Assembly (NCBI GenBank): GCA_014529385.2
Contig: CM043958.1
Span: 91,583,935 to 91,647,934, forward strand
Source of the DNA: Adiantum capillus-veneris
Lineage: Eukaryota > Streptophyta > Polypodiopsida > Polypodiales > Pteridaceae
Length of the DNA stretch: 64,000 nt
Direction of reading: 5' to 3'
A program made the translations under genes and the position numbers. Positions within the stretch are counted from its first letter, which is position 1. Every line of letters begins with the position of its first letter. Shown in pieces: positions 20,830 through 34,691 of the stretch. The notes beneath the pieces were generated by a model. The model was not told the DNA's origin, did no database searches, and saw only the letters and a program-made list of their open reading frames with translations.

Positions 20830-23800
20830 ATGGATTTCTATTGTCGCATGAAATTAGAGGAAAGGCCTAGTGAATTTAAGAACCTAGTGCTTATTGCCTA
20901 TAGTGGTGATCCATACTTTGATGATGAGGGAACAATGTCTCTAGTTTTGAAAATTCCCTATATTGTGAAAAAATGGAGAATGATAGGCACCAAAGATAAA
21001 GTTGATGTCGAGCCAAGAGATAAGTTCCTTAAGTTTGACAAGCCCAATGCCAAACTAAGTCATGTGAATGATGCAAATCAAGTCAATATAGAAAGTACCC
21101 ATGTAAGGATCTACAAATACGATATCATGTAACATATCTACAGAAAGAGCTTGCCGTGTAGATTATGAATGGGCAAAACCGCTAGTTGGACCATCCTCTT
21201 ACTAATGTATTACAAATTCAATGATACCTACATAGGAGAGTTGTTGGAGCACAAAAATAATTGTATGTTTTTACATATAGTGAAGGGAAAGACACCCATG
21301 TAATCATGTTTGACAAGTATGGGTGTAAGTACTTAATAGTAGATCGAAGAGAACTTGAGAGTCATACCATTAGGTCTAGGAGGGCCTCTTTATTTTCCTT
21401 GAGCTTATGGAAGTGATTAACATTTTGAAAAATAGGTGCATGCCATGTGTGCAAGAATGGTGGGTGTATAAGAGTGGTCAAAGGATGTACTTTTCCCAGC
21501 AAAAAGGAAGTGGACAATTTTATGATTTTTGGCCTTCCATAAATCCCACCACATATGATATCCAATTTGAGTGGAGATTATAGATTTGCAATTTACGCAT
21601 TGAGCTCTTTCCATGGATATGCTACATGATATGGTTTTACCCGTTAGATATTAAATTTCATTTTTTCGGGGGAAAGGGGGAATTTGAATTCAAAGAAACT
21701 AGCTATTTGGCATGTTTGAATTCAAAAGCTTCCTTTGGTTACCTTAGCAATACTAAAGGTTTGACTTCCTTGAACTACCAAATAAAGAGTCCCTCCTAGA
21801 CCTCATTCTTCTCCTAATGCATATTTTGGAGGCCCATTTATCATATCACTTCTAGTATCATCAGACCTATTGTGTTGGATACTAGACTTGGGACAAGAAG
21901 ATTGAGTCCTAAGAGATCAAGAATTGCTAATTCAATAAACCAAAAACATTTTTTAGTGCTTAGACTGATAGGATCCCCTGGGGGATTCACCACGGAAAAC
22001 TTACCGCACCACGTAAGGGTAGGGAAGGGGTTTTTTTGCACAAGTTACATAAGCGTGCATGAAGTTGGAGAAAGTCAAGAGAATCTTTATATCCAATTAA
22101 CAATTGGAAGGTCTACGTAGAGGTGATTGCAAATGCTGAGAATGTGACTGGTAGTGCCTCTTCCAAGACAAGTGAATACATGATGAAACATAATGTTCAA
22201 ACCCCCTACCATGCCAAACATTGATCAATTGATTGAATAAGTGGTAAGAAGGATGAACCAAGGCTATAGATAGGACCCAAACATACAACGACAACCAATG
22301 AGGAGATGTAACATGTAGAGGGGATCATCCCACCCCATAGTGTAACACTCAACCAAGACTAGTAGTAATAAATGCACAATGTATTTTGAAGTGGTGTACT
22401 ATTGAGCATAAATGGACCAATCACAAAATGAGTGAGTGTTTTTATACAATAAATACATGAGGGAAAGGACATATGGACCTTCAGGGGTGCGTCCGTTGCC
22501 ACCACCACCAAGATACCAAATAGGCCCAAATAATGCAACCCAAGGGGGAGACAACCCTCAACCAGTGTCGGGTCAATATTCTCCTCTACCTCAAGAAAAT
22601 TGAGCAATCATAAAATACGCACAGCCTGTAAAAACACTTGCAAGTCAGAGAATGTTTTCACCAACTTCATGTTATGAAGAGACAATTGAATCTTTTGAGA
22701 GAGAACTCAAGACTAATGTGTATGTTGATGAAGGCCATCCTTCTTGGATTAGTGCAAGTGATGTTGCACAACCATCATATATAACAAAACCAACAAAAAA
22801 GTATTATATGATGGACAAGAATATGCTCATGTTCATAGCAAGCCAAAAATATAAACCTAGAGGTTATCTTACTAGGATAGGACAACCAATGGGTACTCAG
22901 ACAAGAATCCCAACAAGTAGGTCAATGCTATGAATGTAAAGGTGATCATTGGACAAGGATTTTTCCACACAAGGGCGAATGTGTAAAGATTTTTGGATAT
23001 TGTGATGAATGTGAAATCAAACATGTTCTTTAGGAGTTTCCCAAAAATCTAGATAACAAAGGAAAGGGAACTCTAAATATAATTGGGATTTTATTGTGCT
23101 CAAGAGATCGAAAAATAAGCCTACAATTCCAATAAATGTAGTGAATAAAACTCAGGCTCAAGAAGCTGCCAAGAGTAAACCTGTTGAGGATGAGCATAAA
23201 CTACCCGATCAAATGAAAATTGAGACCTTATCAGTGAGGACTCAAAGGAAATCATGGAAAACTAAACGAGAAAAATTGAAAGAAAAAGTACTGAAAGAGA
23301 AAAACACGTTAGGAACTGAGCTGCAAAACATCAAAGAGCATCTAAAACAAGAAAAGGAAAACATGAAACAAATTGAAGGAGCATTGTCGTCCAAGACATC
23401 CTTGAAATTCTTAGTCATGTGGATAAAGTTATAGAACCTTTAGAGGCTGTATTGCAAGCTTATGAGGCTGGAATAAAAACCAATCAAACACTAGAACAGA
23501 GATGGTTGACATACTTACATCCATATATTAAGAAACAAAGACTTGAAATATGCAAAGGGTTCATAGAGACAAGTCAAGCTCTAATGGATCCAAAGAAACA
23601 AAACATCCCCAGATAGCAAGTATTAATCCACAAAAGGAACATAGAAATTGAGCATAAGGAAAAGGAAACAAATGATCAAATGAAACCAGTAGTAGAAACA
23701 CCATTGGAAAACAAGATAGTGGCTAATACCATGGATGACTCAAAGTCACAAGTAATTATGCAAATTCTTGAAGTTTAAGAGCCGTGACCTCTAGCCTTAT

Positions 23801-24245
23801 GGGAAATGATAAGGATTAAGAAGGATGGGAGTATAACTTTCAAGTATACACCTATCATTGACATCAACATGGATCATGAATTTTACCCAGGAGATATACA
23901 ATCTCTATATGGTGATGCAAGGACAAAAGCATCCATGGAGAGTGAACCTGAAACAGTGAAAAACTTTGTCATATTTTTAAGGAGAGTATGAAACAAAATT
24001 GGGAATTTGGGTAGTGCACTCACAATGGAAGTCAATTACAAAGATGATGGACACTAAGAGCTTGCATGAACTAATGTAAAATCCTATACAATGCACTGTA
24101 TAAAACCTTAGAGAATATGGGATTGAAAATTCCTCATCAAGACATCCCTTAGATGTTCATATGGGTAAAATGACACAAAAAAAACCAAAGGCAAAACCAG
24201 TATCTCTAAACAAGGTGGGTGACTATTGTGAAGGAGAAGAAGCGT
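20830..24245 (+). pseudogene. gypsy D1 gag-region coding remnants
   Basis: Broken blocks of a gag-like polyprotein. Recognisable against D2 are DKYGCKYLIVDRRELES (about 21310-21360) versus DKYGREYKLVDPTDLERY, the zinc-knuckle region (about 22280-22330, GGGGATCATCCCAC), 23419-23616 (VIEPLEAVLQAYEAGIKTNQ versus VFEPLDTLLKAYEATLKPNQ) and 23860-23990 (INMDHEFYPGDIQSLYGDAR). A Lys/Glu-rich coiled stretch (23200-23390) precedes them. No functional product is possible. Confidence 0.75.
21365..22100 (-). other. foreign insert in gypsy D1; possible LINE zinc-knuckle remnant
   Basis: This stretch does not align to D2. On the minus strand 21417-21614 reads MWWDLWKAKNHKIVHFLFAG and ends in YFSKC, reminiscent of the W...K-x-FLW...CxxC region after plant LINE reverse transcriptases, but the match is weak. 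The rest is unassigned. Confidence 0.3.
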
Positions 24246-24281
24246 AAACCGCCTGAGAAATGGAGAAGAATAGAAGTTGGA

Positions 24282-24845
24282 AGATTCCAACAAAGATCCA
24301 ATTTAAGCTATCTACCATGTAATTTTAATTAGCGATTATGGAAAATCTAGCTTTTGTACCATGAAACCTAGAGCCAAGGTATAAAAGGAAGCTTTGTAAG
24401 GTTTTTTGTACGATCATTATTATGAATGAATGAGCAAATAAGGTTTTTTTAATGTACATCATGTGTCTTCTCTTCTACTGTGTATTTCCATTGCTCACAC
24501 CACACCGTACGACTGTCGCATCAAAATTCCAAGAATACCATTGTGTTTGTTTTGTCAAGCTCTAGATTCCAACAAAGATCCAATTTAAGCTATCTACCAT
24601 GTAATTTTAATTGGCGATTATGGAAAATCTAGCTTTTGTACCATGAAACCTAGAGCCAAGGTATAAAAGAAAGCTTTGTAAGGTTTTTTGTACGATCATT
24701 ATTATGAATGAATGAGCAAATAAGGTTTTTTTAATGTACATCATGTTTCTTCTCTTCTATTGTGTATTTCCATTGCTCACACCACACCGCACGACTGTCG
24801 CATCAAAATTCCAAGAATACCATTGTGTTTGTTTTGTCAAGCTCT
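24282..24845 (+). repeat. 282-bp tandem duplication with TATA-like boxes
   Basis: Two near-identical units, 24282-24563 and 24564-24845, both starting AGATTCCAACAAAGATCC and ending TTTTGTCAAGCTCT. By eye there are about five differences, including TTAGCGAT/TTGGCGAT and CCGTAC/CCGCAC. Each contains GGTATAAAAG followed by AGCTTTGTAAGG. It sits directly downstream of the gypsy D1 gag remnant. No TG...CA ends, so LTR identity is unproven. Confidence 0.93.
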
Positions 24846-24849
24846 ATGT

Positions 24850-26600
24850 GCGGATACCTACATTGCAAGCATCGTGTGAAAATAGAGCAACTATGTTGTT
24901 GGGCATTTTTTGAGAAGTTTTTCTGTGCTTCTATTTCATGGCTAGTCAATGGAGATCAATATACGTAGCCATTCAATAGCTCCTCATCTTAGCTTTACAT
25001 CTTACATGCATTTGTGTGGATGATGTTAATGGCCCAAAAGTTATTTCGTGAATTCCTTGTCTTTGGATCTTTGGTCTCCTTGCTGTGAGGTTTTTCACCC
25101 ATTATGCTAACATAGTTCGGCCATCCGTTAAGCATATGCTTAGCTGCAGGTTTGTTGTTGATAGTGGATGTCATATTAGGTTTTGTTTTTGGACGAGTTG
25201 ATGAGCCCAATAGTCTTTGGAAATCAAACGTAAGTGGGCACATTAGTGATCGACCAATGCTCTAAAGTGAAAAAGGATGTGAACCTCAACTTTGGTAAAA
25301 CAAAGACCATAAAGATGCCTTGACTTTGAAGAAGGACGTTCTTGGCAAGGGGGATTGAAGCTACTAGTTGTAAAAAAGAGGTGTGTGTGTTCGAGAAAGA
25401 GGTTGGAGGGCTGCCCACGTGAGACTCTGCATGTGATCACCTTTGAGGACCTTGCAAGTTGAGAAGCCAAAAGGGAGGGAAATTTTTGGTAAAAGAAGGC
25501 TGATAATGCCAACTGTCGCTAGAGAATTCAACAGCCAACCCGGGTGGGTGCATGCCTTCTCCTTACGAGTGTAGAGAGGTTTTTCTTCCCTGCATGTTTT
25601 GACTTAAACTGAGTAGGCCACTTAGGGTGCCAAGAGGTTTCATGAAAGCGATTGGGTGATAGAGGTTTTGTAGCTTGTGGTGCTCAAGCTTTGTGGGGCA
25701 CTTTTGAAGGATTTGGATGAGGTTGTCAGCTATTTGAAAATCCATACATGCCACTAGTGATGTTGGGTTGTTGCATACCAGTTGACATCTATCTCGCTTG
25801 TGGATTCACACATTAGTGTGTGCTTGCACAACTCAGCATCAAGGCAGTATGTATTCTGCACTTATTTAGCAGAGCATGTGTTAAATGAAGCAGATGCATC
25901 TATTTTGAGGAGAGATAGAGAGTTGTTGTGTAAGCAACTACGGCAATTGAACACATTGTGGCTAAAAGGCATTTCATCCATAGACAAACGAAGGGAGTTA
26001 GTAGCAAGGATGTTTCTAAATAGATGCCATGGATAATTTGCAACAAGGATAGAGTTGTACTATGTCTGTGTACTTGAAGGAGTTCCTAGATGCCTTATTG
26101 CCCAACTTTATGGAGTTTCCTCGTAAGTTAAAGCACTTGGGCAAGGGATTGAGTTGGTAGCTCCATACAGTCTTTGGAGTTGTAGCTGCATGTGTTTGAG
26201 CGATAGGTTTGTGATTTGGAACTGGCAAAGAGGCCAACCTTTAAAGGTGGTTTTCTCCGACTTTCTTCTGCCAACATCTATGACCTTCCAGGTGACATTT
26301 CTCTCTATCTGAGTGTCATTTTTACACATCAATTTCTTGTGACTCTCGGCACTTAGGAGAACCTATTACGCACATCTAAATTCTAAAAATATCACCTACA
26401 TTAGGATGTCAAGAGAAAATTGTGATTTTTTTTGAGTTGTATTGAAAGTATGATGACCTAGACATGTTCTATATAGTCCCAGTATGATGCCTATGAAGTT
26501 TGGAGTCAGTCGGAGTTGATTTGCTCAAGGATATACATGTGGTTAGGTGAGAGGTTGAAGAAGAGGATCAAAGATTTTGTACATATAATGCACATCGAGT
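24850..26600. other. unassigned region with short open frames only
   Basis: Contains short frames such as 25782-26036 (+), including ADASILRRDRELLCKQLRQL, and 25243-25512 (-). None matches a family I recognise or shows a credible gene structure. Base composition is more balanced than in the neighbouring gypsy elements. It could be a captured gene fragment or old decayed repeat. Confidence 0.35.
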
Positions 26601-26639
26601 GTCATAGTGGAGCGTGGGGATGGTTATGGACCGAGATTT

Positions 26640-28619
<1,980 letters not shown>

Positions 28620-28620
<1 letters not shown>

Positions 28621-29100
28621 GCTTGCTCCATTGAGCTCACTCAAAAACCTAACTCGTGGAGTGTGTTGTGTTCAAACAAGAGCGTGACAACATCTTGGCA
28701 TGCCTCGACCACTTGCTTCCCAAGATTGACATTACATCTTGGTTCCATCTATTTCAAAGATGTGATAGGTGATGACGTATGTGCACCCCCAAACATTTGC
28801 ATCATTTTTTAGGAACAAGTAGGTAGACTAGAGTGAACAGAGCCGAGTCCGACAAAGTTGCCTTAAGTAAACTCTTTGGGAAAATAGGTTAGAAAAGGAG
28901 ACCACTTTTTTTGTGGTCTGTGTTTTGCGCGTGATTGTGGTGAGTTTCTTGCTACAAAAGTGTTAGACAAGTTAGGATAAGAGCTTTAGGTATGGTTGGA
29001 ACGTACTGCAAGAGTTCATCAGATGGTAGAGTGGTAAAGCTTGCACTAGGCAAAAAAAACAAAAGAAAATAGAAAAAAATTTCAAAGTTCAGTTAGGGAC
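28620..29100. other. unassigned spacer
   Basis: No feature recognised. A short segment at 29023-29045 (TGGTAGAGTGGTAAAGC) resembles a tRNA A-box, but no cloverleaf can be drawn. Confidence 0.35.
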
Positions 29101-31080
29101 TGTAGGTCAAGCATTTTGAATATATTTTTGGTTTATTTCTTTTGTTTTAGGAGTAGGGTAAGTAAGCGTCTGACAAGTACTCTTCAACATCTCATTGGAT
29201 CTGCATATCACTGAAGGGACCTTTTTGCCAAGGGTAAGGAAAGCTCAAAAAATCATAGTGCATCCAACGAAGTGAATGGTAATGGGCATGGTTTACATGA
29301 AACATGTGTGTGATTGCTCAGCCATCACCAAAATTCTCAAAAACCTCTTAACGAGCATCTATGAGAGAAAAAATCAATTTTCTCTTGCAAATGAGGTTAA
29401 AGGACAAGATTGTGCATGAGACTTCATCAATGTCTGCAACTAATGTGTTTAAGCACTTGGGTGAATTTTGGTACATACTGAATATCAAAAAGTGAGTATG
29501 GGGCCAAGAGTTGATCGTTTAGGTCAAACGAATCTGTTGGAATAGAGATCACTTCATTTGCCCAGTTGAGGTGAAAATTGGCACAAGTACTCTTGAAGAA
29601 GGGGAGAACACTTGGAAAATGACCAAAACTTGAAAAAGTGGCCAAAACCAGGAGACAAGGAAAAAATCACTATTTTAATCCTAACTTATGCTAGAAGGAG
29701 ATTTTAGGGCTAAAATTGATACAAGGGGTTTGTGTTGAGGTGTGGAATACACTTACAAGGGTAAAAGTGAAAATTGCATTTTCCCACTTGGGGAGGGGAA
29801 AAGTCTTGATTTTCTTCCTTGACCCTAACCACACTAGGTTTGAAGAGCCCATACTCGCACCAAGGAACTTACTTGCATAGCCAAATCTAGAAACACTCTA
29901 TTAAGCCAAAACCCACTCAGAAAGCAGGCCAAAAGGAGGTCAGAGAACTTCTGAGACCATCAGAGGGGTGAAAACTTTAAATTTCTTGCAAGGATGAGTT
30001 GTTTTGACTGGGTAAAAATCCTTTGAGACAACTGGAAGAAAAAACCACCTTAGAAGACCATAAGCAAGAGAAAATAGAGATTTTCTCCCATAGAGTGTTA
30101 GGATCAATATTCTCAACAAAATTTGGTTCCACCTTCTGAAGTAGACCTTCAGAGCATTACTAGGTGTGATGATCATTGAAGTTGTGCAAGAAGTCCTTTA
30201 AATTTGTGTGTATTGCTAGTTTTTCTTAACTGCATCTATGTGCACGTTTTTATTGACCATTGTACAGGAAGGGAGATTGATGCAAAAGAGGATTTGGAGT
30301 ACGGAAGAAACCACAAAGGATCTAAACACTTCCAGGTAATAGGTCAGGTTTGAAATCAGTAGATTGTTCATGTTTTTGAGACAATAAGTTTGGTACCAAT
30401 CAAGTGTCAAATTACCCAAAGACCAAGTAAAATAGAGATCCACGGAAGAGAGTGTCAACCAAGTAAGCCTAGAACCCTTAGAAACTATGTAAGAGAAAGT
30501 GGTCCGAGACACTTCCTCTGAACCAACCTTCACTATTCTTGAGGGAGAAAAGGCACCTCAAATGAGCTACCATAGTAAGAGAAACGGGGAAGGCACTTCA
30601 CGAAAGCGGGAACTTCCCCTCACCAAACAATTGTACTACCATTACACCAATGGTAAGAAATTTAGATCTACATTGACATCCAGCATAAGTGCTATTTTCA
30701 AGAGGACTTGGGGAATCCTAAGTTCAGGGAGCAAGTTGAGGATGTTGACTATAAAGACCGATGTGTTGATGAGAGAGGGGTTGCCTATCTTAGGACATAC
30801 AATCTTTGACCTTGTTGATGTTGTGGGATGACTGGAACCAAAGATAAAGTTTACGAGCAAATTGTGAGACCTCCATTGGAGAATGATCCAAGAGCTAAAT
30901 TCATATGCCGTGAAAGAGCTGGAAAGAGTGCTTGTAGATTATCATACAGTGAGATTGTACAAATTTACGACCAAGGAAGGGGAGGACTATGTTAAGAGAA
31001 AGATCAAACGGGCGTTCACTTGGCCAAACACGTAGTCGGACACCACATTTGTAGTCAATTATTTTGCTGAGCTAGTGTAG
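29100..31080 (+). mobile_element. gypsy-like leader and gag remnant (copy D3, related to D1/D2)
   Basis: The T-rich stretch followed by TTTAGGAGTAGGGTAAGTA (29143-29163) matches leader positions in D1 (about 19805-19830) and D2 (about 32220-32240). Near 30838, GGAACCAAAGATAAAGTTT parallels D1 GGCACCAAAGATAAAGTTG (about 20985), followed by a coding-like stretch (VDYHTVRLYKF, KEGEDYVKRKIKRAFTW). No LTR or palindromes are seen. The relation to the D family is an inference from these short matches. Confidence 0.4.
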
Positions 31081-31901
31081 TGATACTCTAAGTAAATCCT
31101 GATTCCAAAGTAGCAGGTCAATTCCCTAAGTTGTAATGCTATCATGACAGTTGTAAAAGTCTATGTGAACTGGCCACTGGCCATTTAGAAAGCCCTAGGT
31201 ATAAAGATCAATAACTTTAATGTGAAGGGAGGCTTATTTTTAGAAGAAGAAGAGAGCTATGTGGTACGTACGCTCAAGCTACGAGCTGCTTCAACTTGTA
31301 ATCAACTTTTCTAATGAATGGGTAATCACATTTCAGTTTTGAAACTTGCATTGTGTTCCTCTTTCTTTGCTCTTTCATTCTAGTGTAAGCATTGTCAGTT
31401 TTCTTGTGGATTGCGACTACGTGTCTATGAGCCTTAATTGCATATTTGAGTGCTTAAATCACTATTTTATGACGTTTTGAACAAAGGAGAGTGCTCTTAA
31501 ACCATAGGGCGACATTTTTGGATAGTTCTATTGCAGTTTTGAGGAACTTTTTCATGATGGATCGTGATTTTGGTACCTTGTTGGATTGCAACCAGACTTG
31601 GTAGGATAGTGCCACTAGGTGTCCTAGAACTCCTCCTAAAGTTTGTTACATTTTGAGTCCGTTTGAGTGTGGAAATGGCGTGATGACCTGGAGCTATGAG
31701 AAAGGACATAGGTAGATTTCCCTGATCATTGAGTGTTGGTTTTTTTGTAGAGTTGTTGTATTTGCTTGTTAAGGTTCACTTCTTGATATTGATGATCTCA
31801 ACGAGTCTCCATGCCCCATCCGAGTCACTTCCCTGAGTATTTATATTATGTTAGTACCAGAAAGCTATGATACAGACGTCCGTCGCGGCGACCCGCCAAC
31901 A
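31080..31901 (+). repeat. gypsy D2 5' LTR (left edge uncertain)
   Basis: Alignable to the D1 LTR. The right edge CCAACA at 31896-31901 abuts the primer-binding site. It contains CTAGGTATAAAGATC near 31196, a possible TATA element. Confidence 0.65.
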
Positions 31902-31922
31902 TTGGTGCCATTGCCAGGGATA
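31902..31922 (+). other. gypsy D2 primer-binding site
   Basis: TTGGTGCCATTGCCAGGGA immediately after the LTR, equivalent to 19489-19509. It is the predicted tRNA priming site for minus-strand synthesis. Confidence 0.7.
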
Positions 31923-32449
31923 TGATCCTTAGATGGTGAGTGACCGAGTGCGTATTTAGAGCATTCTTTTTGAAGATTTATCTCTCCATTTCATTTACAC
32001 TTTAGCAGTGAAGCAACTAGACATAGGGTTTAGTGCTTGATAGAGTCTAGAAGTTGAGGACTTGCTAGATCTATTCTTGAGAAGTAAAAAGGGTTGTGAG
32101 TGAGATAGCCAAAATCATTTCATTATTCGATTTTTTCTATGCTTTTAGAGTGTTGTTTCGTTTTCCATTTTGACTTTATTTTGTACAGTTTTGTTTCGTT
32201 TTCTTTCATGTTTCATTTCAGTACTTAGGAGTAGGATAAGCAGAAACTACAACTATCAATTTTGGGCTAAACGATTGAGGGAAAAAAGGGTGAAAACCAT
32301 ATTTTGGCCAGAATGACCATAACTTTGAAATTCTGAAGATTTGATGGTAGAGACCTCAAAAGTGATCCAAATTAAAAAATTTGTGGATCAAGAGCATCAA
32401 CAGACTCTCTAGAAGCAATCTGGAAATTTTGGCCAAAATTTGTGGAGGA

Positions 32450-34303
32450 ACATGGATCGCGATCCATGTACCCCAGAGACCATTTTTGGTGAAAAGTGAC
32501 CAGTTATAGTGTACATCAGTGGGACATTGCTCTGATTAACTTTGCTTGAAAGAAAAACTCAAAAATCACATCAGAATTGGCTGTTATGATAAAAACAATA
32601 AAAATAGGGATTCATACACAAAATTGGGCAAATCTTGAGATCTTGGGATCCAAAGTCAAAAAGGGGTAAGATTTGGCTTCTACAAGGGATAAAGAACCAA
32701 CATAACAAAATTCATGAAAAAATGCAGCCAAACATGGACCGCGATCCCTGTATCTTTTTGACATTTGGGTCTAATATTTGACAAGTACATCCCTGATAAC
32801 TAGTGGAACAACTTTGACAAAAGGGACAATGTCAAAAAATTGAAAAAAGTTGGTCAAAATAGCCAAATACAGAGACTAGTCAAAAATTGCAAGACAGAAA
32901 GAAAAACTTGCTTTTGAATGACAAAAATTAGTCCAAATCCAAAACTTTTGATAGCATAGCATCTAGTAAACATGTTGATCCTAATGGTACCAAGAAAAGT
33001 CAATTTGGCTTCAAAACATGGATAGCGATCCATGTACCTCATGAAAAAATGTTGAAAATGTTTTGGCTGAGATTTGAGCAGTAGTTAGTTGAGACATAGA
33101 CAAACACTTTTCCCAAAAGAACCTAATGCAAAAAATTTGTGAAATGTGGTCAAAAGAGTCAAAAAAAAAACATTGTCAAAATTGTCACAATAGACTGTAG
33201 AAGCCAGTTTTGGTTGAGCAAAATTGATTCAAATCCATAATTTTTTTGTGGAGCAGGCTACAAAAATTATCAGCTATCAAAGACCAAAAATTCAGATCCA
33301 AAAGTGGTGGAACATGGATCGCGATCCATGTACCCTTGAGAAATTTTTGGACAGAAACTTTCCCAGCCTGTAGCATAGACTATTGTGAGCAAAAGTCTCC
33401 AAAGGAGTTTTGTCAAAAACGTCCAAAAAACTCATCAAAAGTGACAAAAACAGTTCAAGCTGGAAACCCTAAAATAGACCTATGACTTGACTTTTACTTG
33501 ATCTAAAGTGATCCAAATCACATAGAAATATTACAGCAAGGATCAGTGGACCAAGGGCAAGTTGTGTGTCAAGTTTCATTACATTCTGACACATAGGTAC
33601 ATGGATCGCGATCCATGTTCCTTTGTCACAGACTGATACCATATTTGCACCATAGCTAGAGGACATCACAAGGAATCTAGTGGTCTTTTCAAAATTGAAT
33701 TTGGATATCAAAAACCAAACCAAAAGCCCAGAATTGCCAAGTACTTTGAGCAGGTGCCAGATTTTTGACCTAACTTCCAATCTAGAGGTCAATTTTCAAA
33801 AAAATTGATACCATAGGACCTACTAATCATGATGAATCTAATGGTACTAAGAAAAGTCAATTTGGGCTCCAAACATGGATCATGATCCATGTACCCATAG
33901 TGACAGCTTGACTTGAAACTTTCTAGACCAGTAGTGCATACACAAGGAAACATATTCCCAACTCCAATTTTGAAAAACAATCATCAAATTTGGGTCAAAA
34001 GCGAGCAAAACAGGTGGCATACTAAAAATCGAAGTGCAAACCGAGTGTTGGCTATTTGACCTGTCAAATCAAGTCCAAATCCAAAAAATATTTGAGATTT
34101 AGCTTGAGGACATAGTCAGGAATAAACTCCTAAGAGGACAAGTCCAAATGTGGTTGAACATGGATCGCGATCCATGTACCTCCACCTCATAATTTGCTTA
34201 AAACTGGTATATACTCTACATATGACCTTGTCTACACACTGTCAAAATTTGGGAAAATTTGGAAAAAACAACTTGACAGAGGAACATGGATTGCTATCCA
34301 TAT
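32450..34303 (+). repeat. periodic array of eight 20-bp palindromes in the gypsy D2 leader
   Basis: Copies of ACATGGATCGCGATCCATGT start at 32450, 32732, 33016, 33312, 33599, 33873, 34158 and 34284. Steps are 282, 284, 296, 287, 274, 285 and 126. Four are exact (32450, 33312, 33599, 34158); 33873 has CATG in the centre and is still a perfect palindrome; 32732, 33016 and 34284 carry changes. Nearly all are followed by a pyrimidine-rich ACC/CC. The interval sequence is a strongly diverged repeat of about 285 bp: for example GGTACCAAGAAAAGTCAATT (32986 on) recurs as GGTACTAAGAAAAGTCAATT 857 bp later. Confidence 0.95.
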
Positions 34304-34691
34304 ACCTCAGCATAGTTGGGGTATCTGACTTGGTGATCTTGTAGACATACTTGAGAACATCCTAAATCTCAAGTTTGAGCTTAAAAATACCTTATTTTGG
34401 AGACCAAGATACAAGCCAAAGTTCTGTGTACTGGTCTTGAGATTGTCTTGAGTGCTGTTTCAAGTGCAGTTCACTAAAATTGCTCTAACGTTTGATAGAC
34501 AACTCCAAATTGAGTCAGGTATAGCCAGGAAGAAAGATTGCGGGCAATAGGGTACCCCAAGAATAATTTCCAGCGACCAAAAAGTCACAAATTCTTGACT
34601 TTTGAGAGACCTTACCAGGGACAAAAAGGGATAAGTTGCACTAAGCCAAAGTGGGCTTGTAAAAGAGTATCTTGAGAGTTTTGAGTGAGCC

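Larger units (their letters stand above)
18700..24245 (+). mobile_element. Ty3/gypsy copy D1 (5' LTR, primer-binding site, leader, gag region)
   Basis: Collinear with gypsy D2 (31080-37721) over the LTR, primer-binding site, leader with palindromes, and gag-side coding blocks. The interval 21365-22120 does not align with D2 and replaces about 720 bp of D2 gag, so it is probably an insertion combined with a deletion. Coding blocks at 20830-21132, 22652-22933, 23096-23616 and 23806-23991 match D2 but are riddled with stops. The protease, RT and 3' LTR are not seen. The left LTR boundary is uncertain. Confidence 0.78.

Noticed and set aside
32450-34303. CRISPR array
   Set aside because: Regular spacing and a short conserved repeat superficially fit, but intervals are about 285 bp, the interval sequence is itself related, and the context is a plant retrotransposon leader.
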